A DNA stretch of 34,043 bases, taken from assembly GCA_964585305.1 (NCBI GenBank), contig CAZPDM010000044.1:1-34043 (forward strand), read 5' to 3'. The stretch comes from CAZPDM01 sp964585305. GTDB lineage: Bacteria > Planctomycetota > Uabimicrobiia > Uabimicrobiales > JABWCH01. Each line of letters starts with the position of its first letter. The first letter of the stretch is position 1. Under the pieces are notes generated by a model. The model saw only the letters and a list, made by a program, of their open reading frames with translations, did not search any database and was not told where the DNA came from. Positions 8,875 through 16,348 of this stretch are shown here, in pieces. The position numbers were made by a program, and so were the translations under genes.

Positions 8875-9294
8875 ATGCCAGAAGAAAGCAAAAAAAAAGA
8901 AACAGATAACATGAAAGCAGAAAAAAAAATGAACACAAAAAAAGCAAAAGTATGTGTAAAAAAAGTAGCGACAGTTGCGAAAAAAGTTGAAAAGAAAGCA
9001 AACAAGAAGACTGCACCTGCGCAAGTTAAAAAGGTAGAAGTAAAGAAACCTTTAGTTTCAAAAAAAATTAGCGCGTCTAAAAAAGCCGGAACTAAAAAAA
9101 TAGCTAGCCTCAAAAAGAAAACTGATGTTTCTAAAAAAGTTGGTTCTAAAAAAGCTGTCCTTTCCAAAAAAACTAGCTTTATTCAAAAAAATATCAAAAA
9201 GTCTCAAAAGACAGTCGTTGCTAAAAAACCAGTTGCTAAAAAAGCTGTAGCTAAAAATGTAGCCAAAAAAGCCACATCCAAAAAAAGCCGCTAA
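8875..9294 (+). CDS. Histone H1-like lysine/alanine-rich protein 1
   Basis: A 139-aa protein made almost entirely of Lys, Ala, Val, Thr and Ser, with many KKA, KKV and VAKK units, most dense at the C-terminus (for example VAKKPVAKKAVAKN). This composition matches the disordered, strongly basic tails of eukaryotic H1 and of bacterial H1-like proteins (HctB of Chlamydia, AlgP of Pseudomonas, Hc1-like proteins of planctomycetes). It has no signal peptide or membrane segment. I infer that it binds nucleic acid and helps compact the nucleoid. The opposite strand also has long open frames here, but they are phenylalanine-rich shadows of the lysine codons. It is followed 63 nt later by a second gene of the same type. 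Confidence 0.75.
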   Translation: MPEESKKKETDNMKAEKKMNTKKAKVCVKKVATVAKKVEKKANKKTAPAQVKKVEVKKPLVSKKISASKKAGTKKIASLKKKTDVSKKVGSKKAVLSKKTSFIQKNIKKSQKTVVAKKPVAKKAVAKNVAKKATSKKSR

Positions 9295-9357
9295 AAACTA
9301 TTAAAACTTAGCTTCTCAATTTAAATTAAGCCAGTGCTAGGTTAAGGAGAATACTTC

Positions 9358-10344
9358 ATGTCATCCGAAGAAAACAAAAAAGGCGGAAAGCAAGCTACTT
9401 CTAAAAAGGCTAAAAAACCTGCCACAAAAGTAAGCAAAAAAGAAGAGAAAAAAGTTTCTAATAAAAAAGGTAATGCTAAAAAAGTAGTTGCTAAAAAAAG
9501 TCCACTGAAAAAAACTGTAAAAAAAGACGCCAATAAAAAAGAAATAAAGAAAGATACTCTTAAAAATACTAATAAAAAAGAAACTAAAAATACTATCAAA
9601 AAAGTTACCAATAAAAAAGATATAAACAAAAAAAAACTTGTTGAAAAAAAAGATAATAAAAAAAAAGTTAGTTTAAAAAAAGAAGTTAGCAATACTAAAA
9701 AAACTCCTACAAAAGCTGCAAAAGTTGAAGTAAAACCAGCTAAAACTGAAACTAAAAATGTTGTTTCTGAAAATAAAGCAGCCAAATCCAAATCTACTAA
9801 AGCATCCAAAATTACAAAAGCTACAAAACCAGAATCTAAGACAAAGTCTAAAACACCTGTAAAAGCAGAAGTCAAACCTGTTGAAACAGAAGCCAAACCT
9901 GTTGAAACAGAAGTCAAACCTGTTGAAACAGGAGCCAAACCTGCTGAAACAGAAGTCAAACCTGCTGAAACAGAAGTCAAACCTGCTGAAACAGAAGTCA
10001 AACCTGTTGAAAAAAAAGTTAAAAAAGCTTGCAAAAGTAAAGCTATTAAAGAGGAAGTTGTAAATCCAGAACCGGTTTCCCCTACTGAACCACCCCAAGT
10101 TGAAGTAAAAGAATTGCCTCAAGCATCTGTATGCACACCCGCAAAAGTAGAGGAGACTGAAAAAAAAGAAGAATGTAAAAAGAAACCTGCTAAAAAAGCT
10201 AAAAAAAATAATGTAGAGACTGTTGCTACTGATCCAGCAACTCCTGAATTAAAGCCAGAATCTACTCCAATTACTCCTTCTGAAATAAAATTAGAAAATA
10301 CTTCTGAAACTCCTCGCTCAGAAACTACACAAAATTCAAATTAG
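9358..10344 (+). CDS. Histone H1-like lysine-rich protein 2 with Pro-Glu repeat region
   Basis: A 328-aa protein with an acidic/serine N-terminal cap (MSSEENKKGG), a long Lys-rich region (about residues 7-165) similar in composition to the preceding gene product, seven tandem copies of a KPVETEV-type heptad (about 172-220) and a Pro/Glu/Thr-rich C-terminus. It is predicted to be wholly disordered. Likely function: nucleic-acid binding through the basic part, with the proline-rich repeat acting as a spacer or interaction tail, as in AlgP-like proteins. The ATG follows AAGGAGAA with normal spacing. It is probably co-transcribed with the upstream gene from the promoter near 8740 and ends at a strong terminator. 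Confidence 0.72.
   Translation: MSSEENKKGGKQATSKKAKKPATKVSKKEEKKVSNKKGNAKKVVAKKSPLKKTVKKDANKKEIKKDTLKNTNKKETKNTIKKVTNKKDINKKKLVEKKDNKKKVSLKKEVSNTKKTPTKAAKVEVKPAKTETKNVVSENKAAKSKSTKASKITKATKPESKTKSKTPVKAEVKPVETEAKPVETEVKPVETGAKPAETEVKPAETEVKPAETEVKPVEKKVKKACKSKAIKEEVVNPEPVSPTEPPQVEVKELPQASVCTPAKVEETEKKEECKKKPAKKAKKNNVETVATDPATPELKPESTPITPSEIKLENTSETPRSETTQNSN
9871..10017 (+). repeat. Seven tandem 21-bp coding repeats
   Basis: Seven consecutive in-frame units of 21 bp (consensus GTCAAACCTGTTGAAACAGAA, with V/A and T/G variants) encode the KPVETEV heptads. The near-identity at DNA level, including silent positions, points to recent expansion by slippage or recombination, so copy number may vary between strains. 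Confidence 0.9.
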
Positions 10345-10350
10345 CAACTT

Positions 10351-10413
10351 TTCTTTATAATAAGAAAACATCCTCATTATGAGGATGTTTTCTTATTATA
10401 AAGAATTTTTTTT
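10351..10413 (+). terminator. Long perfect hairpin terminator
   Basis: A 27-bp perfect inverted repeat (10351-10377 and 10379-10405, with one central base) is followed by eight T (10406-10413). It ends the H1-like operon and finishes only about 12 nt before the start codon of the next gene, so it could also act as an attenuator for that gene. Confidence 0.88.
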
Positions 10414-10425
10414 AAGGGACATATT

Positions 10426-12288
10426 TTGAAAATTATGCTACTTACTCCACCTTTTACTCAACTCAATACTCCTTATCCGGCAACAATGTATCTCAAAGGT
10501 TTTCTTTTTCAACAGGGATATACAGATGTATTCCAAGTTGACCTCAGTATTGAGCTAGCAAATAAGATATTCTGCAAAAACACATTAGAAAAAATTTTTT
10601 CTTTTTCAGAAAATCAGAAATTATCTTTAAATGCTAAAAAAATCCTTTCTCAAAAAAGGCAATATTTACAAACTATAGAACCCATCGTGCAATTTTTACA
10701 AAATCAAGATATAACTTTAGCATATAGGTTATCAAAGGAAGAGTTTTTTCCCCAAGCAAGTCAATTTGCAAATAAAATACTGGACAAAAAAGATTTAAAA
10801 AATTCTGGGATAATAGATAAAGCTAAATTTTGGGCAACTAAATATATTGAAGATATTGGAAATTTAATTATTGAAGTTATTACTCCTCATTTTGGTTTTG
10901 TAAAATATGCTGAAAAGTTAGGAATATCCGCAAATTTTTTTACGTCTATTGAAAAAGCATTACAAGAAACACCCAATTATATTGATACGTTGCTTGCTGA
11001 GTTGTTGCAAAATCATCTCAAAATATATAATCCAGATGTTATTGGGATAACTATTCCTTTTCCAGGAAATCTTTATGCGGCTTTGAGATGTTGCCAAACA
11101 ATTAAGAGTTTTTATCCCAAAGTTAAAATAATATTAGGCGGTGGATATATAAATACAGAGTTGAGAGAATTAAAAGAACCAGCTATTTTTAATTACACAG
11201 ATTTTATTACTTTAGATGATGGAGAGCTGCCTCTTTTAAATATTTTAGAATACTTAGAGCAAAAACGAAGTGAAGAACAACTTCTTCGTACATACATTAG
11301 AAAAGAAAATCAGGTCATTCTTATAGCAGGTAACTCTCAAGAAAATATCCCCTGGAACAAGCGAGGAACGCCAAATTATTCAGATATAAAAATAAATAAC
11401 TATATGTCTTTTTTAGACATAGTAAACGATATGCATCGTTTATGGAGTGATGGTTTTTGGAATAAACTAACGCTTGCGCATGGTTGTTACTGGCATAAAT
11501 GCGCATTTTGTGATACTAAACTTAACTATATCTGTGAATATAAGCAAAACTCTGCAAGTTATATTGTAGATCAAATCCAAAGCATTCTTCAACAAACAAG
11601 AAAAATAGGGTTTCATTTTGTAGATGAAGCAGCTCCACCTTCCCTTCTCCAAGATATATCAATGGAAATTTTGCGACGTGAATTAACAATAACATGGTGG
11701 ACAAATATTAGGTATGAAAAAAGTTTTACAAAAGATTTGGCTTTGCTTATGGCAAAAGCAGGATGTATTGCGGTAACTGGAGGTATAGAAACACCTTGTG
11801 ATCGTATTTTAAAAAAGATTGATAAGGGGATAGGAATCCAACAAATCAGTTTAGTGTTAAAGAACTTTCGTGATGCTGGGATTATGGTCCATGCTTATTT
11901 AATGTATGGTTTTCCTGGGCAAAAAGTAAAAGAATATATCAATGGCCTTTCAGTTGTACAACAACTTTTTAAAAATAATTTACTAACATCGGCATATTGG
12001 CATCGCTTTGCACTTTCTGTACATAGTCCTATTGCTCAAGATCCAGATAAGTTTGGCATTAGAATTATACCTAAAGAACATACTTTTGCTTATAATGATT
12101 TGGATTATGAAGATCCAAATGGAGATGATCCTGAGCCATTTTCTATATGTTTAAATGCTGCTTTACAGGCATATATGTCAAAAACAGCCTATTTGGTAGA
12201 TTTACAAGAATGGTTTCCTTTTAAAATTCCTCAATCAAATATTGATAAAAATTTAATTAACCATTTCATTCAAAATGAAGAAAAATAA
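10426..12288 (+). CDS. B12-binding-type radical SAM protein
   Basis: A 620-aa protein with the layout of cobalamin-binding radical SAM enzymes. The N-terminus MKIMLLTPP is typical of the family. A Rossmann-like B12-binding region (about residues 200-250) has NPDVIGITIPFPGN and KIILGGGY. The radical SAM core begins at about residue 348 with GCYWHKCAFCD, a Cys-x4-Cys-x2-Cys 4Fe-4S motif, one residue longer in its first gap than the classical Cys-x3-Cys-x2-Cys. Further core motifs include VTGGIETPCDRIL (about 448-460) and the GFPGQ near the end of the barrel. The DxHxxG cobalamin histidine motif is not evident, so B12 binding is uncertain. The start is TTG at 10426, since AAGGGA lies 6 nt upstream; an ATG three codons later has poor spacing. 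The reaction and substrate are unknown. Confidence 0.85.
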   Translation: MKIMLLTPPFTQLNTPYPATMYLKGFLFQQGYTDVFQVDLSIELANKIFCKNTLEKIFSFSENQKLSLNAKKILSQKRQYLQTIEPIVQFLQNQDITLAYRLSKEEFFPQASQFANKILDKKDLKNSGIIDKAKFWATKYIEDIGNLIIEVITPHFGFVKYAEKLGISANFFTSIEKALQETPNYIDTLLAELLQNHLKIYNPDVIGITIPFPGNLYAALRCCQTIKSFYPKVKIILGGGYINTELRELKEPAIFNYTDFITLDDGELPLLNILEYLEQKRSEEQLLRTYIRKENQVILIAGNSQENIPWNKRGTPNYSDIKINNYMSFLDIVNDMHRLWSDGFWNKLTLAHGCYWHKCAFCDTKLNYICEYKQNSASYIVDQIQSILQQTRKIGFHFVDEAAPPSLLQDISMEILRRELTITWWTNIRYEKSFTKDLALLMAKAGCIAVTGGIETPCDRILKKIDKGIGIQQISLVLKNFRDAGIMVHAYLMYGFPGQKVKEYINGLSVVQQLFKNNLLTSAYWHRFALSVHSPIAQDPDKFGIRIIPKEHTFAYNDLDYEDPNGDDPEPFSICLNAALQAYMSKTAYLVDLQEWFPFKIPQSNIDKNLINHFIQNEEK

Positions 12289-12317
12289 TAAGAATAATTT
12301 AGTATAATTCTAATTCT

Positions 12318-12420
12318 AAATAAACGGCGGATTAATTCCTACCATACATGCACTACGTGCATGGACGAGTTTACTTAGCTAAAGTTAGTATTGAGATAGT
12401 CCAAATACTTTTGACAAACT
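12318..12420 (+). repeat. Structured dispersed repeat, copy B (half element)
   Basis: The right half of the repeat family, matching copy C from CGGCGGxTTAATTCCTACCAT through the hairpin (here ATGCAC-TAC-GTGCAT) to the shared terminus GTCCAAATACTTTTGACAAAC (12399-12419). The left half, including its inverted end, is not recognisable, so this is a truncated copy. It lies between the radical SAM gene and the convergent-gene terminator. Confidence 0.7.
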
Positions 12421-12426
12421 TTAACT

Positions 12427-12460
12427 AAAAAAGCACGCAATTTTAATTGTGTGCTTTTTT
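12427..12460. terminator. Bidirectional terminator between convergent genes
   Basis: AAAAAAGCACGCAATT pairs with AATTGTGTGCTTTTTT with one G-T pair. There are six A before and six T after the stem, so it works in both directions, between the plus-strand radical SAM gene and minus-strand rsgA. Confidence 0.9.
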
Positions 12461-12467
12461 AGTGAAT

Positions 12468-13412
12468 TTAGTTGTCTTCTTCTGCTTCTAAATTTGGATG
12501 AAGGATAGAGTCCAAAATGCGACAGTAACTTTGATAACGAAAATCCGCAATTCTTTCTTCTTCTAATGCTATTTTTACTGCGCAGTAAGGTTCATGTGTA
12601 TGAGTACATTTTTTATATTTGCAAGTAAGTAGCTCTGATGCCATTTCTGGAAAATATTGAGAAAGCTCCCAAGTCTCCATTTTCCATAAAGTAAATTCTC
12701 TAATTCCTGGTGTATCTACTACAAATCCACCATCTTGCAATGGAAATATCATGACACTAGTTGTTGTATGCCGACCTTTTTGAGATTTGGGATTGATTTC
12801 TCCGACTTTTAATTGAATATTCGGATCTATTTTGGACAATAATGATGATTTTCCTACTCCAGAATGGCCGACAATGACTGTACTATGGCCAACTAAAAGA
12901 TTCTTTAAAGACTGCAAAGAATTAAGATCATGAATACTGCTGCAAACTACTTTATAATTTAAAGATGTATAAGTTTTTATTTTTTTTTCTATTTCTGGCC
13001 AATTTGCCTCTTGATCTTTAAGATCAAATTTGTTGATAGCAATAATTGGCAGAAGTTTTCCTTTGGCTGCTGCAGCTAAAAAGCGATCGATAATTCCATT
13101 AGAAAAAGCCGGACTTGATATTGATCCTATTACAAGCATTTGTTCTACATTGGCAACTACGACTTGTCGTTTCCCCGGTTTTCCTACCGCTTGGCGCATT
13201 AGCCAACTTTTACGTGGTAAAACCTCTTTTAATAAAATGTCTTCATCATTCCGATATTCAAATATAACTTCGTCCCCTACAGCAATTGGCTTAATTTCTT
13301 CAGGATTAGAGCCTAAAATTCTTTTTTTCATATATGCTCTATAAGTTTTGCCATTGCTATGAATAATGCAGTTGGTTCCATCTACTCGAAGGATGGTTCC
13401 TTGTAAATCCAT
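12468..13412 (-). CDS. rsgA: Small ribosomal subunit biogenesis GTPase RsgA
   Basis: A 314-aa circularly permuted GTPase that helps late 30S subunit maturation and hydrolyses GTP on the ribosome. An N-terminal OB-fold (about residues 1-70) precedes the permuted G motifs, in the order NKFD (G4), VGHSGVGKSSL (G1 P-loop, about 180-190), the GRHTTT switch I region (G2) and DTPG (G3). The C-terminal zinc site is complete: Cys-x4-Cys-x-His-x5-Cys in CKYKKCTHTHEPYC. The length is standard. AGGA precedes the ATG. It lies 42 nt downstream of the BFN-domain gene on the same strand and is probably co-transcribed with it. Confidence 0.96.
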   Translation of the reverse strand: MDLQGTILRVDGTNCIIHSNGKTYRAYMKKRILGSNPEEIKPIAVGDEVIFEYRNDEDILLKEVLPRKSWLMRQAVGKPGKRQVVVANVEQMLVIGSISSPAFSNGIIDRFLAAAAKGKLLPIIAINKFDLKDQEANWPEIEKKIKTYTSLNYKVVCSSIHDLNSLQSLKNLLVGHSTVIVGHSGVGKSSLLSKIDPNIQLKVGEINPKSQKGRHTTTSVMIFPLQDGGFVVDTPGIREFTLWKMETWELSQYFPEMASELLTCKYKKCTHTHEPYCAVKIALEEERIADFRYQSYCRILDSILHPNLEAEEDN

Positions 13413-13454
13413 AAATTTTCCTATTTTTTCTAAAAAATTTAGCGAGAATGTAAC

Positions 13455-14009
13455 CTATTTATCATCATAATCATTTTCATCATCTAGTTCATCATTTTCA
13501 TGTATTTTAAAGTCCATATCGCCTAAATCTGTCTCTTTCCAAAAGTTACTTGATTTTTTTTCTTCTTTAAATAATGCTGGAGCATCTTCTACTTGTTCAT
13601 ATACTTCTTTTGTTACCCAGATTGGCAATTTATTTTTCAAAGCTAAAATAATAGAATCACTTGCACGAGAATCTACATAAACCCGGTGATATTTTCCAGT
13701 CCAATTTCCATCACTATCAGAGATTTTTTGTTCTAGTACTAATGTGGCACAGAAAGTCTCGTTTACTATTTTTGAAATAATAACTTCCTTAAGTTCAATA
13801 TCAAACCCAACTAATATATTATTGAGCAAATCATGTGCTAATGGCCTTAAAGTACTTTGTTTACTAATCTCTTTTACAATAGCAATGGCCTCCATCCACC
13901 CTACAAAAATCACAAAAGTTTTCACTTCATTTTCTAAGAAGATAGCAGCTCCACCTTCGGTTGGTCCAGCAATTTTTTTTATAGTAAATATTTTCTTTTC
14001 TTCATTCAT
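13455..14009 (-). CDS. BFN (bifunctional nuclease, DUF151) domain protein
   Basis: A 184-aa cytoplasmic protein. Residues about 15-140 match the BFN domain: FVGWMEAIAIVKEI near the start, RPLAHDLLNNIL in the middle, and YVDSRASDSIILAL with the conserved D-S-R-xSD-IxLAL pattern that marks the family. The C-terminal 40 residues are acidic and probably disordered (ends DELDDENDYDDK). BFN proteins have been reported to have nuclease activity, but the catalytic role is not settled. The ATG at 14009 is preferred over an in-frame TTG at 14024, because that TTG overlaps the GGAG ribosome binding site. It is the first gene of a probable two-gene unit with rsgA. Confidence 0.88.
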   Translation of the reverse strand: MNEEKKIFTIKKIAGPTEGGAAIFLENEVKTFVIFVGWMEAIAIVKEISKQSTLRPLAHDLLNNILVGFDIELKEVIISKIVNETFCATLVLEQKISDSDGNWTGKYHRVYVDSRASDSIILALKNKLPIWVTKEVYEQVEDAPALFKEEKKSSNFWKETDLGDMDFKIHENDELDDENDYDDK

Positions 14010-14069
14010 AAAAAAATGCTCCAATGGCTTGCAATTAAGTAGTCTTTGTGATACGATATTAGCGATGAA

Positions 14070-14097
14070 ATTATAGCAGATTTATTTAAAATTTCAA
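14070..14097 (-). promoter_or_regulatory. Promoter of the BFN-rsgA unit
   Basis: On the minus strand: TTGAAA (-35), a 16-nt spacer and a consensus TATAAT (-10; plus-strand positions 14070-14075). It lies 61 nt upstream of the start codon. Confidence 0.6.
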
Positions 14098-14129
14098 TTA
14101 CTTTATATAAAAATGCTTGTCAATTGCCC

Positions 14130-14157
14130 TTGACTAAAAATTAAGGTCCAATATAGT
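14130..14157 (+). promoter_or_regulatory. Promoter of the PEP-CTERM/UbiD pair
   Basis: TTGACT (-35, 14130-14135), a 16-nt spacer and TATAGT (-10, 14152-14157). Transcription would start near 14164, giving an untranslated leader of about 200 nt that includes two hairpins. It is back to back with the BFN promoter. Confidence 0.5.
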
Positions 14158-14214
14158 CTATTTATTTAGGCTATCTTGTTTGCAAGGGCTTCAAAAATTT
14201 TTCCCACCTTGAGA

Positions 14215-14241
14215 GACTCCAGCCATTTATTTATGGCTGAG
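14215..14241 (+). other. Leader hairpin upstream of the PEP-CTERM gene
   Basis: AGCCAT (14221-14226) and ATGGCT (14233-14238) form a stem around a 6-nt loop, extended by CTC/GAG with one bulged C. It lies in the predicted leader. No known riboswitch class is recognised. The 358-nt gap before the gene holds this hairpin, the promoters and repeat copy 14263-14318. Confidence 0.5.
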
Positions 14242-14262
14242 AGATGTCTTTATAAAACAATA

Positions 14263-14318
14263 AGATTCATCCACGAAGCTAAAGACTTTGTGATTTTCTC
14301 TCCCAAATTCTATAAAAA
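14263..14318 (+). repeat. IS200/IS605-like end hairpin, degenerate solo copy
   Basis: Positions 14264-14288 are identical over 25 nt to the minus-strand sequence at 33605-33629 next to the iscB-like gene. The downstream TTTTCTC-CC and AT-rich tail also match. The outer stem is broken (the GGC arm is lost and TCGCC has become TCTCC), so it appears to be a decayed copy. No nuclease or transposase gene adjoins it. Confidence 0.75.
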
Positions 14319-14366
14319 GAAACTAAAAACTTGCCACTACTCAATAATAATCATAAAGGAGATTCT

Positions 14367-14984
14367 ATGCAAAAAATTATTCTCATCTTTTTTCTACTGT
14401 CCTCTTTAACCTACGCAGCAATGATAGAAGTTCTGCCGACAAGTTATGTTTTTGATCAGGCTACTGATGTGGGATCTTATACTTACCATGATGAAACAGG
14501 CCGTCAATTGATAGATGGATATTATGGTGTCGCGCCATGGTCTGCAAACTTAGGAAATGGGCCAGCTTATGAATGGGTAGGTTGGTGCAATGATTCGATT
14601 GTTAATATTGATTTTGATTTTACTACTGCCAAACAAGTCAATATGATTAAAATTGGGACTACTCAAGATAACCTTGATGATGTTGTTATTCCTTCTTTTA
14701 GAATTTATAGTAGTAATGATAAAACATCTTGGAGTTTTGTAAAATTGTTAGATATACCAGAAAATAACGCATATAATAATGTTTATTACACTGCGACATT
14801 CTCTAATCTTAATATAACCTCTAGATATATTCGTGTTGCTGCAGTATTTAGCAGCAATGGTCCTTGGACATTTTTAGATGAAGTCGATTTCTATCAAGAT
14901 ACAACAATTCCAGAACCTGCTACAATATTTTTAATTGGAGTAGCTTTTTTGTTTAGTTTTTTAAAGAAAAGAGTGGCAATTTAA
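14367..14984 (+). CDS. PEP-CTERM-anchored surface protein with discoidin-like domain
   Basis: A 205-aa secreted protein. The N-terminal signal peptide (MQKIILIFFLLSSLTYA) precedes a beta-sandwich region resembling F5/8 type C (discoidin-like) carbohydrate-binding domains: the opening QATDVGSYTYHD, WVGW, IDFDF, a middle FRIYSSNDKTSW and a closing SRYIRVAAVF ... FLDEVDFY. The C-terminus is a classical PEP-CTERM sorting signal: the PEPAT motif, a hydrophobic helix and a basic tail (KKRVAI). In known systems such tails are processed by an exosortase and the protein is linked to extracellular polysaccharide; no exosortase is present in this window. The ATG at 14367 follows AAAGGAG by 6 nt. The stop codon overlaps the start codon of the UbiD-family gene by one base, so the two are translationally coupled. 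Confidence 0.85.
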   Translation: MQKIILIFFLLSSLTYAAMIEVLPTSYVFDQATDVGSYTYHDETGRQLIDGYYGVAPWSANLGNGPAYEWVGWCNDSIVNIDFDFTTAKQVNMIKIGTTQDNLDDVVIPSFRIYSSNDKTSWSFVKLLDIPENNAYNNVYYTATFSNLNITSRYIRVAAVFSSNGPWTFLDEVDFYQDTTIPEPATIFLIGVAFLFSFLKKRVAI

Positions 14985-16258
14985 TGGAAATACGAGAGTT
15001 TATTTCTCAACTTGAAACTAACAAATCACTTACTCATATTCGAAAGCCAGTATCTGTTAAGTATGAAATTTCCAGTATTGTTAAGATGCTACAAGGAAAG
15101 CCAGTTATTTTTGAGAATATTAAAGAATCTTCTATATCAGTAGTGTCTAATCTTTGTGCTACAAGAGATTTAGTTTGTTTAGGGCTTGGAATTAAAAAAC
15201 AAGACTTGCTCTCAAGACTTGCATATTCCATAGATCATCCTGTTCCCATACAAGTTAGCTCGAATTCTGATTATAATGAATTATCTGCAGATCTTACTCA
15301 ATTACCTATTTTAACATATTATCCTAAAGATGGCGGGCCATATATTCCCTCTGGAATTGCTTTTGCAAAAGATCCACAATATGGAATCAATGCTTCCTAT
15401 CATCGAGCAATGGTATTAAATAAAGATCATCTTGCTCTTAGAATTGTAGAAAGACATTTGCATTTTTTTAGACAACGTGGACTAAAAGAATTTGCATTTT
15501 GTATTGGAAATTCTATCCCAGTATTACTTTGCGGAGCTATTTCAGCAGAATTAGGAAAATGCGAATTAGAAATTGCGAATAGTCTAAGTCCGACAAAAGC
15601 AATTGAACTAGCTGGGCATATTGTTCCGGAAAGTGAAATAGTTATAATTTGCGAATTTACAGGGGAAGATGTTAACGAAGGTCCTTTCTTAGATCTTACA
15701 GAAACGTTTGATATTATACGACAACAACCAGTTGTTAAAATAAAACATATTTTTTCTAAAAACAATCCATTATTTCATGGATTACTTCCTGGGGATTTAG
15801 AGCATAAAATCTTAATGGGGATGCCAAGAGAACCCACTGTTTTCAGAGAAGTAGCTAAAGTTTGTGATTGCCAAGATGTCTATATTAACCCTGGTGGTTG
15901 TTCTTGGTTACATGGAATTGTAAAAATTCGCAAGCATAATGAAGATGATGGGAAAAAAGCAATTGAAGCTGCTTTTGCGGGACATCATTCTATGAAACAT
16001 GTTTTTATTGTAGATGAAGATATTGATATTGAAAATCCATACAATATAGAATGGGCATTAGCAACAAGATTTCAAGGAAATCGTGGGCTTATTGTAAAAA
16101 ATAAACAAAAAGGATCTTCATTAGACCCATCTTCCGATATGGCAACAAAAGAAACAACAAAAGTAGGTTTTGATTTAACTCGACCTTTAAAAACGACTGG
16201 AAAGGATTTTTCACGTCCCGAATTACCTATGAAAATTAACCTTGAAGATTATTTATAG
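14984..16258 (+). CDS. UbiD-family prenylated-FMN-dependent decarboxylase
   Basis: A 424-aa cytoplasmic enzyme of the UbiD superfamily, which carries out reversible decarboxylation of alpha,beta-unsaturated or aromatic acids using prenylated FMN supplied by a UbiX partner. Family features include the N-terminal SVVSNLCATRDL segment, SYHRAMVLNKDHLALRI, the GEDVNEGPFLDLTE stretch with conserved acidic residues, and the C-terminal NPGGCSWLHG, IVDEDIDIENP and EWALATRFQGNR blocks. It is shorter than E. coli UbiD (about 490 aa) and close in size to the compact branch that includes archaeal anhydromevalonate phosphate decarboxylase. A menaquinone-related role is also possible. No ubiX homologue is seen nearby. 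The start codon overlaps the preceding stop by one base. Confidence 0.9.
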   Translation: MEIREFISQLETNKSLTHIRKPVSVKYEISSIVKMLQGKPVIFENIKESSISVVSNLCATRDLVCLGLGIKKQDLLSRLAYSIDHPVPIQVSSNSDYNELSADLTQLPILTYYPKDGGPYIPSGIAFAKDPQYGINASYHRAMVLNKDHLALRIVERHLHFFRQRGLKEFAFCIGNSIPVLLCGAISAELGKCELEIANSLSPTKAIELAGHIVPESEIVIICEFTGEDVNEGPFLDLTETFDIIRQQPVVKIKHIFSKNNPLFHGLLPGDLEHKILMGMPREPTVFREVAKVCDCQDVYINPGGCSWLHGIVKIRKHNEDDGKKAIEAAFAGHHSMKHVFIVDEDIDIENPYNIEWALATRFQGNRGLIVKNKQKGSSLDPSSDMATKETTKVGFDLTRPLKTTGKDFSRPELPMKINLEDYL

Positions 16259-16261
16259 CTT

Positions 16262-16303
16262 AAAACACAAAACTTTTCTTAAAGAAAAGTTTTGTGTTTT
16301 TTT
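16262..16303 (+). terminator. Rho-independent terminator after the UbiD-family gene
   Basis: A 19-bp stem (AAAACACAAAACTTTTCTT and its complement, single-base centre) is followed by a T run. It begins a few bases after the stop codon and faces the convergent RDD gene. Confidence 0.9.
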
Positions 16304-16348
16304 AGAATATAAAAAAAACTTACGCGAAACTAGTACAAGTCATAAATC

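Noticed and set aside
8694..9167. Long phenylalanine-rich open frames on the minus strand opposite the H1-like genes (also 9342-10122)
   Set aside because: They are the complement of AAA/AAG lysine codons; composition and overlap show they are shadows.
9871..10017. Possible CRISPR array
   Set aside because: The units are directly abutting, in frame and without spacers; this is a coding tandem repeat.
14176..14409. A 77-codon open frame upstream of the PEP-CTERM gene
   Set aside because: It covers the leader hairpin and a repeat hairpin, overlaps the PEP-CTERM start and has no protein features.
16262..16303. The stem after the UbiD-family gene considered as a mobile palindrome
   Set aside because: It has a long T run right after the stem and the position of a normal terminator; no other copy is seen.
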